The notes: generated by a model not told the origin, from the sequence alone. A stretch of 64,000 nucleotides of DNA from Sphingomonas sp. LC-1 (GCF_025371035.1 NZ_JANZXB010000001.1:372001-436000), one strand, 5' to 3'; positions 17,443-28,452 are shown, counted from the stretch's first letter. Translations and numbers: made by a program.

Positions 17443-18218
17443 CGCTACCCGTCCGGCGGGCATTGGTCGCCTCGCCCACCGCACCGGCACAGGCGGCCGC
17501 CATCGAGTTGCAGCAAAGCGCCGATTGGGTCGATTTCGACGAGGCCGACTATATCATCGCGCTGGGCGGCGACGGCTTCATGCTTCAGACGCTGCATCGG
17601 ATGTTGGAGCGGCGGCGCGGCCCCGTGCCGGTGTTCGGCATGAACCTGGGCACGGTCGGCTTCCTGATGAACGAATGGCGCGGCTATGGGCTGGAGGACC
17701 GGCTGGCCCGCGCCAAGCCTTTCCGCGTCACTCCGCTCAAGATGACGGCGACCGGAATCGATGGCCGCGTCCATAGCCTGCCCGCGATCAACGAAATATC
17801 GCTGCTGCGTGAAACGCGACAGACCGCCAAGCTGGAGGTGATGGTCAACGAACGGATCGTCCTTCCCGAACTGGCCTGTGACGGAATCTTGGCCGCGACT
17901 CCGGCCGGGTCCACCGCCTATAACTTTTCCGCGCAGGGGCCGATCCTGCCGCTCGGCTCGGCTTTGATCGCGCTGACCCCGATCAGCCCGTTCCGTCCCC
18001 GGCGCTGGCGCGGGGCGATCCTACCCGACAAGGCCCGAATCTCGATCCTTGTCCTCGACCCCGGCAAGCGCCCCGTCTCCGCCGTGGCCGACCAGCGCGA
18101 GGTGCGCGACGTGGCGCAGGTCGACATCTGCATGGACCGTTCGCGCGAGCTGACCCTGATGTTCGACCCCGAACACGCGTTGGACGACCGCATCACGATG
18201 GAGCAGTTCGTCTCCTGA
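17439..18218 (+). CDS. nadK: NAD kinase
   Basis: A 259-residue enzyme that phosphorylates NAD to NADP. The phosphate-binding GGDG motif occurs at about 43-46 (IALGGDGFML), and NLGTVGFLMN and ATPAGSTAYNFSAQGPI are further family motifs. Length is typical of alphaproteobacterial NadK. It overlaps moaA by ATGA, so the two are co-translated. The 110 bases after the stop carry the promoter of the tRNA-Asn gene. Confidence 0.95.
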   Translation: MTLPVRRALVASPTAPAQAAAIELQQSADWVDFDEADYIIALGGDGFMLQTLHRMLERRRGPVPVFGMNLGTVGFLMNEWRGYGLEDRLARAKPFRVTPLKMTATGIDGRVHSLPAINEISLLRETRQTAKLEVMVNERIVLPELACDGILAATPAGSTAYNFSAQGPILPLGSALIALTPISPFRPRRWRGAILPDKARISILVLDPGKRPVSAVADQREVRDVAQVDICMDRSRELTLMFDPEHALDDRITMEQFVS

Positions 18219-18277
18219 GCCGGGGATTTATCCACAGCTTTGGCTGCCGCCCTTACGCAAAAGCGTCAAAAAGGGGG

Positions 18278-18305
18278 TTGCGGCATTTTTCCGGGCCTTT
18301 ATAGG
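18278..18305 (+). promoter_or_regulatory. Sigma-70-type promoter for tRNA-Asn
   Basis: TTGCGG (18278-18283) and TATAGG (18300-18305) are spaced by 16 bases and place a transcription start near 18312, about 17 bases before the tRNA. No other good match lies in the nadK-tRNA gap. Confidence 0.6.
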
Positions 18306-18328
18306 ACCCCTCCACAGCGCCGGAACAT

Positions 18329-18403
18329 TCCCTGATAGCTCAGCGGTAGAGCTCTCGACTGTTAATCGAGCGGCCGTAGGTTCGAATCCTACTCAGGGAG
18401 CCA
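18329..18403 (+). tRNA. tRNA-Asn (anticodon GTT)
   Basis: A full cloverleaf can be folded by eye. The acceptor arm TCCCTGA pairs with TCAGGGA; the D arm is GCTC..GAGC; the anticodon arm CTCGA..TCGAG encloses CTGTTAA, giving anticodon GTT; the T arm GTAGG..CCTAC encloses TTCGAAT. Discriminator G is followed by an encoded CCA (18401-18403). It is a single tRNA with its own promoter and terminator. Confidence 0.98.
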
Positions 18404-18405
18404 CC

Positions 18406-18431
18406 GGCGCTGTCTTTCCCAAGACAGCGCC
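18406..18431. terminator. Hairpin after tRNA-Asn
   Basis: A perfect 11-bp inverted repeat (GGCGCTGTCTT at 18406-18416 with 18421-18431) with a 4-base loop directly follows the tRNA CCA. It lies between the tRNA and the convergent glutathionylspermidine-synthase-like gene, so it may serve both strands. Confidence 0.7.
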
Positions 18432-18443
18432 AGCCATGACGGA

Positions 18444-19592
18444 TCAGCCGTCGATCACATGCGGTACGAACCGCGCGGTGTTCGAAGTGATCAGCCCGTC
18501 CTCGCGAATCCCCATTCCCACGGGTGCGCCGTCCACTACCCAGCTTCCCAGCACCGGAAAACATCCCGGCGCGGTTTCGGGCAGGCGGTAGAGCGACTGG
18601 TAGATATAGCCTTCCTCACCATAGGCGCCCGCCGTCTCCGCCACGATGGCCCCCGCCCGCCGGATGGACACATTTGCCCCCTCCCGCGACAATAGCGGCT
18701 TGGCGACCGCATCCCCATTCGGAATGCTGAAGCTGGCGGGCAGCAGATTGGGATGGCCTGGAAACAGATCCCACAGCACCTGCAGGATCGCCTTGTTCGA
18801 CCAGATCATCTTCCAGATCGGCTCGATCCAAGTCAGGTCGCCACGCTCCAGATTGTCGAGCAGATGCGGCGCGAAGTCCTCTTGCACCAGCCATTCCCAT
18901 GGATAGAGCTTGAACAGCGCCTCGATCCGCATGTCCGCCTCATCGACGAAACAATGCGCGTCGTGATTCCAACCGATCCGCTCCATCAGGATCGGTACCG
19001 TCGCGATCCCCGCCGCCTCGGCCGTGTCGCGCAGATAGGCCGCCGTCACCGCATCCTCGCCCGCCATGTCGGCGACATGCGCGACGTGTAGCGTGGAGGG
19101 CATGTCTGGCGCGATCTCTCGCCACCGCGCGATCAGCGCCTCGTGCAGACTGTTATACTGGTCGAGCGGGGGGAAGCATTCCTCCTTCCACGCCCATTGC
19201 ACCACGGCGGCTTCCAGCAACGAGGTCGGCGTGTCGCAGTTAAACTCGAACAGCTTGGGCGCGTCCGCTCCGTCATAGCCCAGGTCAAAGCGCCCGAAAT
19301 TGAGCGATGGCGGCTCGGCCTCCCACGCCTCGCGGATCGGATCGTGAAAGACCGGCGGGATGGCGAAGCGGTTCAGCAAGGCCGGATCGCTGACCACCGC
19401 CTCTCCCGCCGCCAGGAACAACCGGTAGAGTTCGGTCGTCGCCGCCTCGATCCGGTCGACCTGACCCCGCGTGAAGCGATAACAGGCGCTTTCGTCCCAA
19501 TAGGGCCGCTCCGCCCCCGCATGCCAGATCAGGCCCAGCGCCTCGACCTTGGCGCGCCAATCGGGCCGGGGCGACAGGGTTTCGCGGATCAT
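18444..19592 (-). CDS. Glutathionylspermidine synthase-like ATP-grasp protein (YgiC/YjfC type)
   Basis: A 382-residue protein of the GSP_synth family (C-terminal ligase part of glutathionylspermidine synthase). Recognisable blocks are PSLNFGRFDLGYDG, KLFEFNCDTPTSLLEAAVVQW, IWSNKAILQVLWDLFPGHPNLLPAS and KPLLSREGANVSI, which form the ATP-grasp fold. There is no amidase domain, as in YgiC and YjfC, whose substrate is not established and which are proposed peptide-bond-forming ligases. It overlaps the start-side neighbour (a YgiB-like lipoprotein) by 4 bases, copying the ygiB-ygiC order of enterobacteria. Confidence 0.88.
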   Translation of the reverse strand: MIRETLSPRPDWRAKVEALGLIWHAGAERPYWDESACYRFTRGQVDRIEAATTELYRLFLAAGEAVVSDPALLNRFAIPPVFHDPIREAWEAEPPSLNFGRFDLGYDGADAPKLFEFNCDTPTSLLEAAVVQWAWKEECFPPLDQYNSLHEALIARWREIAPDMPSTLHVAHVADMAGEDAVTAAYLRDTAEAAGIATVPILMERIGWNHDAHCFVDEADMRIEALFKLYPWEWLVQEDFAPHLLDNLERGDLTWIEPIWKMIWSNKAILQVLWDLFPGHPNLLPASFSIPNGDAVAKPLLSREGANVSIRRAGAIVAETAGAYGEEGYIYQSLYRLPETAPGCFPVLGSWVVDGAPVGMGIREDGLITSNTARFVPHVIDG

Positions 19593-19969
19593 GCGTGGAT
19601 GCTGCCGAAACGCGATGCCGAGGAACCGAACCCGCCGCGACTGACCGCCGCTGCGCGGGTCATCGCGCTACCCGCCGGGGCGGTGGCGTATCGTGCGCCG
19701 TATGCGGCCCGGAAGCTGCCGCCAGTGGCGCGCTCGCCGTAAAAGGGGATGGGACGACCGCGTCCGAGAAAATACCAGAAGGCCCCGCTTCCGCCCCCGC
19801 CGACACGGTGCTGGCGACAGCGATCGTCGGGCAGGCGCTTGCCCTGGGCATCGGTGCAGATCGCGGTATCTTGTTCGGCGGTCCAGCCGTCATCGGCATC
19901 GGCGCGGTTGCAACCGCTGGCGAGCAACGCGGCGGCCATCGCCGTGGTCCATTTGAGATCGAAAGCCAT
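19589..19969 (-). CDS. YgiB-like lipoprotein (short DUF1190 type)
   Basis: A 126-residue protein. ATG 19969 is preferred because GGAGGG lies 5 bases upstream; a TTG one codon earlier would be too close to it. The N-terminus has a lipobox (LLASGC), so it is a likely lipoprotein. It contains CTDAQGKRLPDDRC and a C-terminal RGGFGSS block like the C-terminus of E. coli YgiB. It is shorter than YgiB, so the family call rests partly on the neighbour: its last bases overlap the YgiC-like start (ATGA). A joint envelope role with YgiC is inference. Confidence 0.7.
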   Translation of the reverse strand: MAFDLKWTTAMAAALLASGCNRADADDGWTAEQDTAICTDAQGKRLPDDRCRQHRVGGGGSGAFWYFLGRGRPIPFYGERATGGSFRAAYGARYATAPAGSAMTRAAAVSRGGFGSSASRFGSIHA

Positions 19970-20099
19970 CAAGTCCCTCCCACCCGCATCATGGGGCAGG
20001 CATAGGGCGTTTGGCTAGTGGGGGCGACGACGCGAGGGCCTCATGGCGAACGGGACGCCGCCGGGCCACCCGGCGACATCCCCTTTTCACATCAGCGGT

Positions 20100-20468
20100 T
20101 TAGCGGCAGCGAACCTTGCCACGATCGATCGAACGGCCCAGCAGCGCACCGCCGCCGGCGCCCAGCAGCGTACCCAGCGTACCACCGCCGATCACATTGC
20201 CCAACACGCCGCCGCCAAGCGCGCCGACGACGAGCCCGGTGGTGCCGTCATTGCGCTTGCAATAGGTGCGGCCATCGCGGCCCCGGAAAATCTGATCTTC
20301 ACGGCTCAAGCGACGCTCGCGGGCATTGCCGCGGCGGTAATCGCGCGACGGCTCCCAATCGTCGCGATCGCCATGCCAGCGATAGTCGCGGTCCTGCGCG
20401 ACGGCGGGCGTGGCCGCGATGGGGGCGGCGACAGTAACGACGGCCAGAGCGGCGAGCAGGGCTTTCAT
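20100..20468 (-). CDS. Periplasmic glycine-zipper (2TM) protein
   Basis: A 122-residue protein whose ATG at 20468 has AGGAGA upstream. A signal peptide runs to about residue 23 (AATPAVAQ). A charged Arg/Asp/Trp segment follows, then CKRNDGTTGLVVGALGGGVL and a second glycine-rich hydrophobic run (GGGTLGTLLGAGGGALLGRS), the pattern of glycine-zipper 2TM domains found in outer-membrane-associated proteins. It ends KVRCR, so two cysteines bracket the zipper. Function is unknown. It is divergent from the YjbQ gene. Confidence 0.8.
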   Translation of the reverse strand: MKALLAALAVVTVAAPIAATPAVAQDRDYRWHGDRDDWEPSRDYRRGNARERRLSREDQIFRGRDGRTYCKRNDGTTGLVVGALGGGVLGNVIGGGTLGTLLGAGGGALLGRSIDRGKVRCR

Positions 20469-20606
20469 GGCAGGTCTCCTTTTCCTCAAGTCGGCACAAC
20501 GCACGGCCCCCTCACCCGTTCAATCCACGAACCATGACATTGCCTTCATCGCGCGGGATCGCGCGAAGGGCTGGCACCGTTCGGGCGCCTCGGGCATTGA
20601 TCCCGC

Positions 20607-21026
20607 ATGCGCCAAGCCACCACGATATTGTCGATCGACACCCATGGTCAGGGTCTGACCGAGATGACCCGCGCCGTCTCTGCCTGGGTGCGCGAACAGC
20701 ATATGGACGAGGGGCTGCTGACCCTGTTCTGCCGCCACACTTCGGCTTCGCTGATCATCCAGGAGAATGCCGCGCCGGAGGTGAAGACCGATATCCTGGC
20801 CTACTTCGCCCGGATCGCGCCGGAGGACCGGCAAGCCTATGCCCATGACGACGAAGGCCCCGACGACATGCCCGCCCATCTGCGCAGCATCCTGACCGGG
20901 GTCCACCTGTCCATCCCGCTGATCGGCGGGCGGCTGATGCTGGGAACATGGCAGGGCATCTACCTGTTCGAACATCGTCGCGCTGCGCATCGCCGGCAGG
21001 TGGCGCTTCATATGGCTGGCATGTGA
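20607..21026 (+). CDS. YjbQ family protein (UPF0047, secondary thiamine-phosphate synthase-like)
   Basis: A 139-residue single-domain protein. The family signature is clear: FCRHTSASLIIQENAAPEVKTDI, DDMPAHLRSILTG and LGTWQGIYLFEHR. Members form trimers with conserved His and Asn or Glu residues; YjbQ can give weak thiamine-phosphate synthase activity in E. coli, but its real role is not settled. Normal length. It lies upstream of a lipoprotein gene with a 109-base gap, so co-transcription is uncertain. Confidence 0.88.
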   Translation: MRQATTILSIDTHGQGLTEMTRAVSAWVREQHMDEGLLTLFCRHTSASLIIQENAAPEVKTDILAYFARIAPEDRQAYAHDDEGPDDMPAHLRSILTGVHLSIPLIGGRLMLGTWQGIYLFEHRRAAHRRQVALHMAGM

Positions 21027-21135
21027 CGCACTATTCATCGCAGGAGCAAAACCGTTCATCGACCGTTTTGCTGCCATACGCTACAGGGCTGGTGCCGCCC
21101 GGTACGGCCGAGCGGCAAGAAAGGAAGAAAAGTCC

Positions 21136-21717
21136 ATGCAATTCGGTCGGAAGGTCGCGCTCGCCCTGGTCGGCGCCAGCACCTTGATGGTCGCGGGATG
21201 CGCGACTGAAACCACCTATCGCCCGGCCACGGGATCGGGCTTCTACCGCACCGGCTATTCGGATCAGCAGGTCGAACCGGGCCGCTTCATCGTCAGCTTC
21301 GCCGGCAACACGGTGACCTCGCGCGATACGGTCGAGCGTTACCTGCTGTTTCGGGCCGCTGAGCTGACGCTGGCCAATGGCTATGACTATTTCGTGATGG
21401 CCGACCGCGATACGCAGCTTCGGTCGCGCACCTATTCCACCCCCGGCGCGTTCGGCCCCGGCTTTGGCGGCTGGGGCGGCGGCTGGTGGGGCCCGTCCTG
21501 GCGCTATTATGGTCGCGGCTTTGGCTGGCGCAGCTGGGATCCATTCTGGGGCGATCCCTTCTTCGGCAACAACATGGATATCAACACGATCGACCGTTAC
21601 GAAGCGACGGCCGAGGTCGTGATGCGCAAGGGCCCGATCCCGCGCGACAATCTGCGCGCCTTCGATGCCCGCGCGATCGTCAGCACGATCGGCCCGACGG
21701 TCGTGATGCCGAAATAA
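21136..21717 (+). CDS. CC0125/CC1285-family lipoprotein
   Basis: A 193-residue lipoprotein with lipobox LMVAGC at about residues 15-20. The body has FIVSFAGNTVTSRDTVERYLLFRAAELTLANGYDYFVMADRDTQ, the conserved part of this alphaproteobacterial family named after two Caulobacter proteins. A Gly/Trp/Phe-rich insert (about 100-135) is followed by a beta-rich end with YEATAEVVMRKGP and IGPTVV. Function is unknown; it is predicted to be anchored in the outer membrane on the periplasmic side. A strong terminator follows. Confidence 0.85.
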   Translation: MQFGRKVALALVGASTLMVAGCATETTYRPATGSGFYRTGYSDQQVEPGRFIVSFAGNTVTSRDTVERYLLFRAAELTLANGYDYFVMADRDTQLRSRTYSTPGAFGPGFGGWGGGWWGPSWRYYGRGFGWRSWDPFWGDPFFGNNMDINTIDRYEATAEVVMRKGPIPRDNLRAFDARAIVSTIGPTVVMPK

Positions 21718-21739
21718 GCCTCGCGACGATCAGACGAAT

Positions 21740-21775
21740 GGGGGCGGCCGTCACGCGACGGCGGCCCCTTTTTTT
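21740..21775 (+). terminator. Rho-independent terminator after the CC0125-family gene
   Basis: A GC-rich stem (GGGGCGGCCGTC with GACGGCGGCCCC, one mismatch) is followed directly by seven T residues. This is the clearest intrinsic terminator in the window. Confidence 0.85.
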
Positions 21776-21780
21776 GTGGC

Positions 21781-22131
21781 TCAAGGCTTTCCGCCCCTGA
21801 CCCGCCGCGCGTTGACCATGCCGCGCAACGCCTCGGTCCGGCTTTGCAATTCGGCCTGTTCGGACAGCGACAGCCCATCGGCGGCAAAGCGGTCCGCCAG
21901 TGATCCGATCGCCGCATCGTCCCGCCGAAAGGATCGCGCCTCGGCACGGGAAATATCGCCGCTACGCCGCCCCTCTCGGATCGAGCGGCGGATGGCGGCG
22001 CGATCGCTACGAACGCTCGGCTGGCTGGGCATGGCGACGCCGTCGGCGGGCGGTCCGGCCTGCGTGAATTGCGCGGGCGCCGCAGTGGATAGCGCGAGCA
22101 GCGCGGCGGCGACGATCACTTGGTGTCTCAT
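21781..22131 (-). CDS. Small secreted helical protein of unknown function
   Basis: A 116-residue protein. ATG 22131 gives a good signal peptide (MRHQVIVAAALLALSTAAPA). The mature part is helical and charged, with SDRAAIRRSIREGRRSGDISRAEARSFRR and IGSLADRFAADGLSLSEQAELQSR. The spacing of Asp/Ser and Glu/Ala pairs recalls short regulatory helices, but I recognise no family. An upstream ATG (22299) would add a non-protein-like stretch. It lies between the terminator at 21740 and secA. Confidence 0.65.
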   Translation of the reverse strand: MRHQVIVAAALLALSTAAPAQFTQAGPPADGVAMPSQPSVRSDRAAIRRSIREGRRSGDISRAEARSFRRDDAAIGSLADRFAADGLSLSEQAELQSRTEALRGMVNARRVRGGKP

Positions 22132-22328
22132 CCCTCTTTCTCCCCGTTGCGGGAGGATTGCGCGGCCCGGCTTAACGCCGGCTGTCCGACTCTTCCCCAT
22201 CGTCATACCGAGAAAGGATGCGATCCTTTTCGGCAGTGGGATTAGACGGGTAACGCCGGGGCCACCGTCATGCGAAAAGGGCGGCGGACCGAAGCCCACC
22301 GCCCTCTCTGCTTACCATGAGGTGAGGA

Positions 22329-25073
<2,745 letters not shown>

Positions 25074-25181
25074 AAGCGATTTCCTGACTGATAGCGTGTT
25101 GCAGGCGCAGCCACGTCGAAGACGACGGCGCGCGACCATATGGGGTAAGAAATGGGGTCGGCGCGATGCCGACGCCAGCGC

Positions 25182-25439
25182 CTATTCGCGCCGACGGCCC
25201 ATGAAGATGGCCACGACGGCACGCGGTTCATCGGCGCGGAACAGGGGCAGGGCCCCGGCGCTTTGGATCAACGTGGCAAGCGGCTGCACCGGCCGGGTCG
25301 CGGCCCGCGCAACGGCGGCCTGCTTGGCGGCGGCGATGCTGCATTCGGCCACGACACCCCGCGCCTCCTGCCCACGCGCGCTCGCGCCCACGCCGGTCAG
25401 CGCGGACAAAAGGGCAGAAAGGAGCAGAAGCAGGTTCAT
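25182..25439 (-). CDS. Small secreted protein, unknown
   Basis: An 85-residue frame with a strong signal peptide (MNLLLLLSALLSALTGVGASA, residues 1-21) followed by a short region with one cysteine (VAECSIAAAKQAAVARAA) and an Arg-rich end. I recognise no family and the ribosome site is poor. The signal peptide and location between secA and argJ with no better frame support a gene, but it could be spurious. Confidence 0.45.
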   Translation of the reverse strand: MNLLLLLSALLSALTGVGASARGQEARGVVAECSIAAAKQAAVARAATRPVQPLATLIQSAGALPLFRADEPRAVVAIFMGRRRE

Positions 25440-25696
25440 GCGGAGTCTGTCTTAGGCAGATACGCGCGGCACGTCCATCCGTTGCATGGACCACCGCAGC
25501 GATCGAACGTCGAAGCTGCGATACTTGCCACGGGCCGGGCGCGCCCGGAGATCAAGGGCGGGCCGGAACCGGACATACGCCACGGCCATGCGACAGGTCG
25601 TCCGTTCGAGGATCGCAGGACTGCCAGTTTTCGTGGCTTCGCGGACGGGCGGAAGCGCTTGCTCCCGTAACACGCTCGGCTATGTAGCTTGCCCCT

Positions 25697-26923
25697 ATGA
25701 GCACCGCCACCTCGCCCCTCGCCCTGCCCTTCCCTGCGATGCCCGCGATCGACGGCGTGACGCTTCGCGTTGCGCGGGCTCGGTACAAGAATTGGGATCG
25801 CTGCGACCTGACCTTCGTGACGCTGCCCGAGGGGACCAGCGTGGCGGGCGTGTTGACTACCAGCAAATGCCCCTCGCCCGAAGTGGAATGGTGCCGCAAG
25901 GCGCTGGTGCTGGGCCAGGCACGCGCGCTGGTGGTCAATGCGGGCAACTCCAACGCCTTTACCGGGCACCGGGGCCGCGCGGCCGTAGAGGCCATCGCCG
26001 CCCGGGCCGCCGCCGCCATCGGTTGCCAGCCATCGGACGTGTTCGTCGCCTCGACCGGGGTGATCGGCGTACCGCTTCCCATCGACAAGGCCGAAGCGGG
26101 CCTGGACGCCGCCTTCACTGCCGAGCCCTGTGGCTGGGAAGACGCCGCCGCGACGATCATGACCACCGATACCTTTGCCAAGGGCGCGACGACGACCGCC
26201 ATCGTCGACGGCCGCACGGTGACGCTGGCCGGGATCATCAAGGGCTCGGGCATGATCGCCCCCGATATGGCAACGATGCTGGGCTTCATCTTCACCGACG
26301 CCGCCGTCTCGCCCGAGTTTCTGCAACGCGCCTTGGCAGCGGCCAATGGGCGAAGCTTTTCGTGCATCACGGTCGATGGCGATACCTCGACCAGCGACAC
26401 CGTCCTCGCCTTCGCGACCGGCAAGGCGGGCAATGCGACGATCATCGACGACGATAGCGATGGCGCCGACGCATTCCGCGCGGCGCTGGCCGATCTGTGC
26501 CATCGACTTGCGCTGCTGGTGGTGCGCGACGGCGAGGGCGCCAGCAAGCTGATCGAAATTCGCGTCGAGGGGGCGGAGAGCGACCATTCGGCCCATCGCA
26601 TCGCCATGTCGATCGCCAACTCGCCGCTGGTGAAGACCGCCATCGCGGGCGAGGATGCCAATTGGGGTCGCGTCGTCATGGCGGTCGGCAAGGCAGGCGA
26701 ACCCGCCGAGCGCGACAAGCTATCGATCCGCTTCGGCGAAACGCTCGTCGCGCGCGAAGGCCTGGCGGTAGAGGGATATGACGAAGCCCCGGTCACCGCG
26801 CACCTGAAAGGACAGGAGATCGCGGTCGGAGTCGATCTGGGACTCGGGGACGGCGTCGCGACGGTTTGGACCTGCGATCTGACCCACGGCTATATTTCGA
26901 TCAACGCCGATTATCGGAGCTGA
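25697..26923 (+). CDS. argJ: Bifunctional ornithine/glutamate N-acetyltransferase ArgJ
   Basis: A 408-residue enzyme of arginine biosynthesis that transfers acetyl from N-acetylornithine to glutamate and, in the bifunctional form, can use acetyl-CoA. The self-cleavage site is visible in KGSGMIAPDMATMLGFIFTD near residues 180-199: the Thr after Ala in MATML becomes the N-terminal nucleophile of the beta chain. Other family blocks are VNAGNSNAFTG and FSCITVDGDTSTSDT. Whether it is mono- or bifunctional cannot be told from sequence alone. A glutathione transferase gene follows 5 bases later. Confidence 0.96.
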   Translation: MSTATSPLALPFPAMPAIDGVTLRVARARYKNWDRCDLTFVTLPEGTSVAGVLTTSKCPSPEVEWCRKALVLGQARALVVNAGNSNAFTGHRGRAAVEAIAARAAAAIGCQPSDVFVASTGVIGVPLPIDKAEAGLDAAFTAEPCGWEDAAATIMTTDTFAKGATTTAIVDGRTVTLAGIIKGSGMIAPDMATMLGFIFTDAAVSPEFLQRALAAANGRSFSCITVDGDTSTSDTVLAFATGKAGNATIIDDDSDGADAFRAALADLCHRLALLVVRDGEGASKLIEIRVEGAESDHSAHRIAMSIANSPLVKTAIAGEDANWGRVVMAVGKAGEPAERDKLSIRFGETLVAREGLAVEGYDEAPVTAHLKGQEIAVGVDLGLGDGVATVWTCDLTHGYISINADYRS

Positions 26924-26928
26924 TTTCC

Positions 26929-27540
26929 ATGCTCACCATCTGGGGCCGCCTCAACTCGCACAATGTGAAGAAAGTCATCTGGCTGGCCGAGGAATTGGAG
27001 CTGGCCTATGAGCGGCACGATGTCGGCGGCGCGTTCGGAATGGACGCGGCCTATCTCGCGCGCAATCCCAATGCGCTGATCCCGACGATCGAGGACGATG
27101 GCTTTACCCTGTGGGAGTCGAACGCGATCCTCCGCTATCTGGCAGGCTGTCATGGCGGCGAGGCTCTTTATCCGACCGATCCCAAGGCGCGTGCCTCGGC
27201 GGATCGCTGGATGGACTGGAACTTCACCTGGGCCGATGCGATCCGCCCCATCTTCTTCCAATTGATCCGCACCGCCCCCGACCAGCGCGACGCGGCCCTG
27301 TTGGAACGAAGCGTGGCGCGGGCCGCAAGCCTGTCGTCCATCCTGGAGGATGTGCTGGATCGCCAGCGCTGGCTGTCGGGTGCGGCGTTCGGGATCGGAG
27401 ACATTCCGGTCGCGACCTATGCGAACACATGGTTCCAGTTGCCGGTGGAGCGCCCTGCGCGACCCAAGCTCGAACGCTGGTATGCCGCGCTTCAGGAGCG
27501 GAAGACCTTTCGCGACGTGGTCATGATCCCGCTGAGCTGA
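26929..27540 (+). CDS. Glutathione S-transferase family protein
   Basis: A 203-residue protein. The N-terminal thioredoxin-like domain (1-78) includes WGRLNSHNVKKVIWLAEELEL and the cis-Pro/ESNAIL signature (NALIPTIEDDGFTLWESNAILRYL) that binds the glutathione gamma-glutamyl group. The helical C-terminal domain includes SGAAFGIGDIPVATYANTWFQL. A Ser or Asn near residue 9-10 probably activates glutathione. Substrate unknown. It starts 5 bases after argJ ends, so it is probably co-transcribed without being part of arginine synthesis. Confidence 0.9.
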   Translation: MLTIWGRLNSHNVKKVIWLAEELELAYERHDVGGAFGMDAAYLARNPNALIPTIEDDGFTLWESNAILRYLAGCHGGEALYPTDPKARASADRWMDWNFTWADAIRPIFFQLIRTAPDQRDAALLERSVARAASLSSILEDVLDRQRWLSGAAFGIGDIPVATYANTWFQLPVERPARPKLERWYAALQERKTFRDVVMIPLS

Positions 27541-27561
27541 CGCGGGTCTCGCCGATCGGGC

Positions 27562-27702
27562 CTAGCGCCAGAACGCGGCCAGGTGATGGAACAACTCGCG
27601 CCAGAAAAGCCCGCCTAGCCCCCCGGCGATGGCGCTGAAGATGATGAGCCGGGCCCGGCCCTGAAGCTCACGTCGCTCGCCTGTATCCCCCATTGCCCCC
27701 AT
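27562..27702 (-). CDS. Possible small membrane protein
   Basis: A 46-codon frame (ATG 27702, or 27693) encoding a short charged N-terminus and one hydrophobic helix, RLIIFSAIAGGLGGLFW. The single transmembrane pattern and Gly-rich helix are typical of real short membrane proteins. Against it: the inverted repeat at 27709-27725 sits almost on the start, and there is no clear ribosome site for 27702. The frame is convergent with the glutathione transferase and I have no family match. Confidence 0.3.
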   Translation of the reverse strand: MGAMGDTGERRELQGRARLIIFSAIAGGLGGLFWRELFHHLAAFWR

Positions 27703-27708
27703 CCAAAA

Positions 27709-27725
27709 TATACAAAAATTGTATA
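27709..27725. promoter_or_regulatory. Inverted-repeat operator candidate upstream of the XRE gene
   Basis: TATACAA-AAA-TTGTATA is a perfect 7-bp inverted repeat with a 3-base spacer in a short AT-rich island, 58 bases before the TTG start of the XRE regulator. Symmetry and length fit an operator for a small dimeric HTH protein, possibly autoregulation. Confidence 0.45.
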
Positions 27726-27783
27726 AACGCATTTTCCCGATAAGGGAAGTGGGTCAGTTGCTTACGCCAAGGCCCGCTTTTTC

Positions 27784-28056
27784 TTGGACAAATATGTCTT
27801 CCATGCACTGGGAAAGCAGCTGGCCAGCTTTATGGCGACGATCCGCAAGGAGGCGGGTCTGACACAAGTCGAACTCGCTCGTCGCCTCTCGAGGCCGCAG
27901 CCGATGATCTCTCACATCGAACGGGGCGAACGCCGTGTCGATATGCTGGAGTTCTGCGAAATCGCCTGGGCGCTGGGGCAGGACCCGGTAGAAATATTCG
28001 CTCGCTTCTCACGCGAAGTATTGGGTCCGGAACGGAACCGGCCGACCGGCCCGTAA
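27784..28056 (+). CDS. XRE-family HTH transcriptional regulator
   Basis: A 90-residue single-domain regulator. The HTH is at about 18-72: IRKEAGLTQVELARRLSRPQPMISHIERGERRVDMLEFCEIAWALG, with the family Q-x-E-L-A and S-x-I-E-x-G-x-R pattern. It starts with TTG at 27784; the next in-frame ATG (27832) would cut the first helix short, so the TTG start is likely. It is not near a toxin gene or phage genes, so it is probably a chromosomal regulator. Targets are unknown; it may autoregulate through the inverted repeat at 27709. Confidence 0.85.
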   Translation: MDKYVFHALGKQLASFMATIRKEAGLTQVELARRLSRPQPMISHIERGERRVDMLEFCEIAWALGQDPVEIFARFSREVLGPERNRPTGP

Positions 28057-28452
28057 AACCGCCTCTCTGCCTCGCATTCATAAGAAGGACTGGCATCAAT
28101 GGCCCCTCCCGCATCGACGGAAGAGGACTGAAGCTGTCGCCATTCCTGCCCATCGCAGCCTTCGCAGAGGCGTGACAGGCCAAGGCCGCTGTATCGGGCG
28201 TCCTGACGGTCGAGGTCAGCCACCCTCCGCCAAAGCGGACAGCCCCACCATGCTTCCGGTCCGCTTCCTCGAGATCGTGGAGAGATTAGGCCAAAATGGT
28301 TCCGATAAAAGGACCGATTGAGGCGAATACGCCAAGGCCTCCCCAACGCAACTCCGGCCCTTGCCGGGATGGTGAGGAGGCCTCAGGCAATCCCCTGGCA
28401 AAGGGGATCGGGCCTGCCCCGTGAATGTTGGGGATGCCCAGCGATTTCGATC
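28057..28452. other. Gap between the XRE gene and trxA
   Basis: About 400 bases with no convincing frame on either strand. It holds a class C REP remnant near 28352-28372 (CCGGCCCTTGCCGGGATGG) and a hairpin at 28390-28408 (ATCCCCT-GGCAA-AGGGGAT) that lies about 45 bases past the trxA stop and could end that transcript. The rest shows nothing recognisable and may be eroded sequence. Confidence 0.5.

Noticed and set aside
27912-28346. 144-residue minus-strand frame across the XRE gene and the gap
   Set aside because: Overlaps the HTH gene in the opposite frame and has no recognisable domain or ribosome site.
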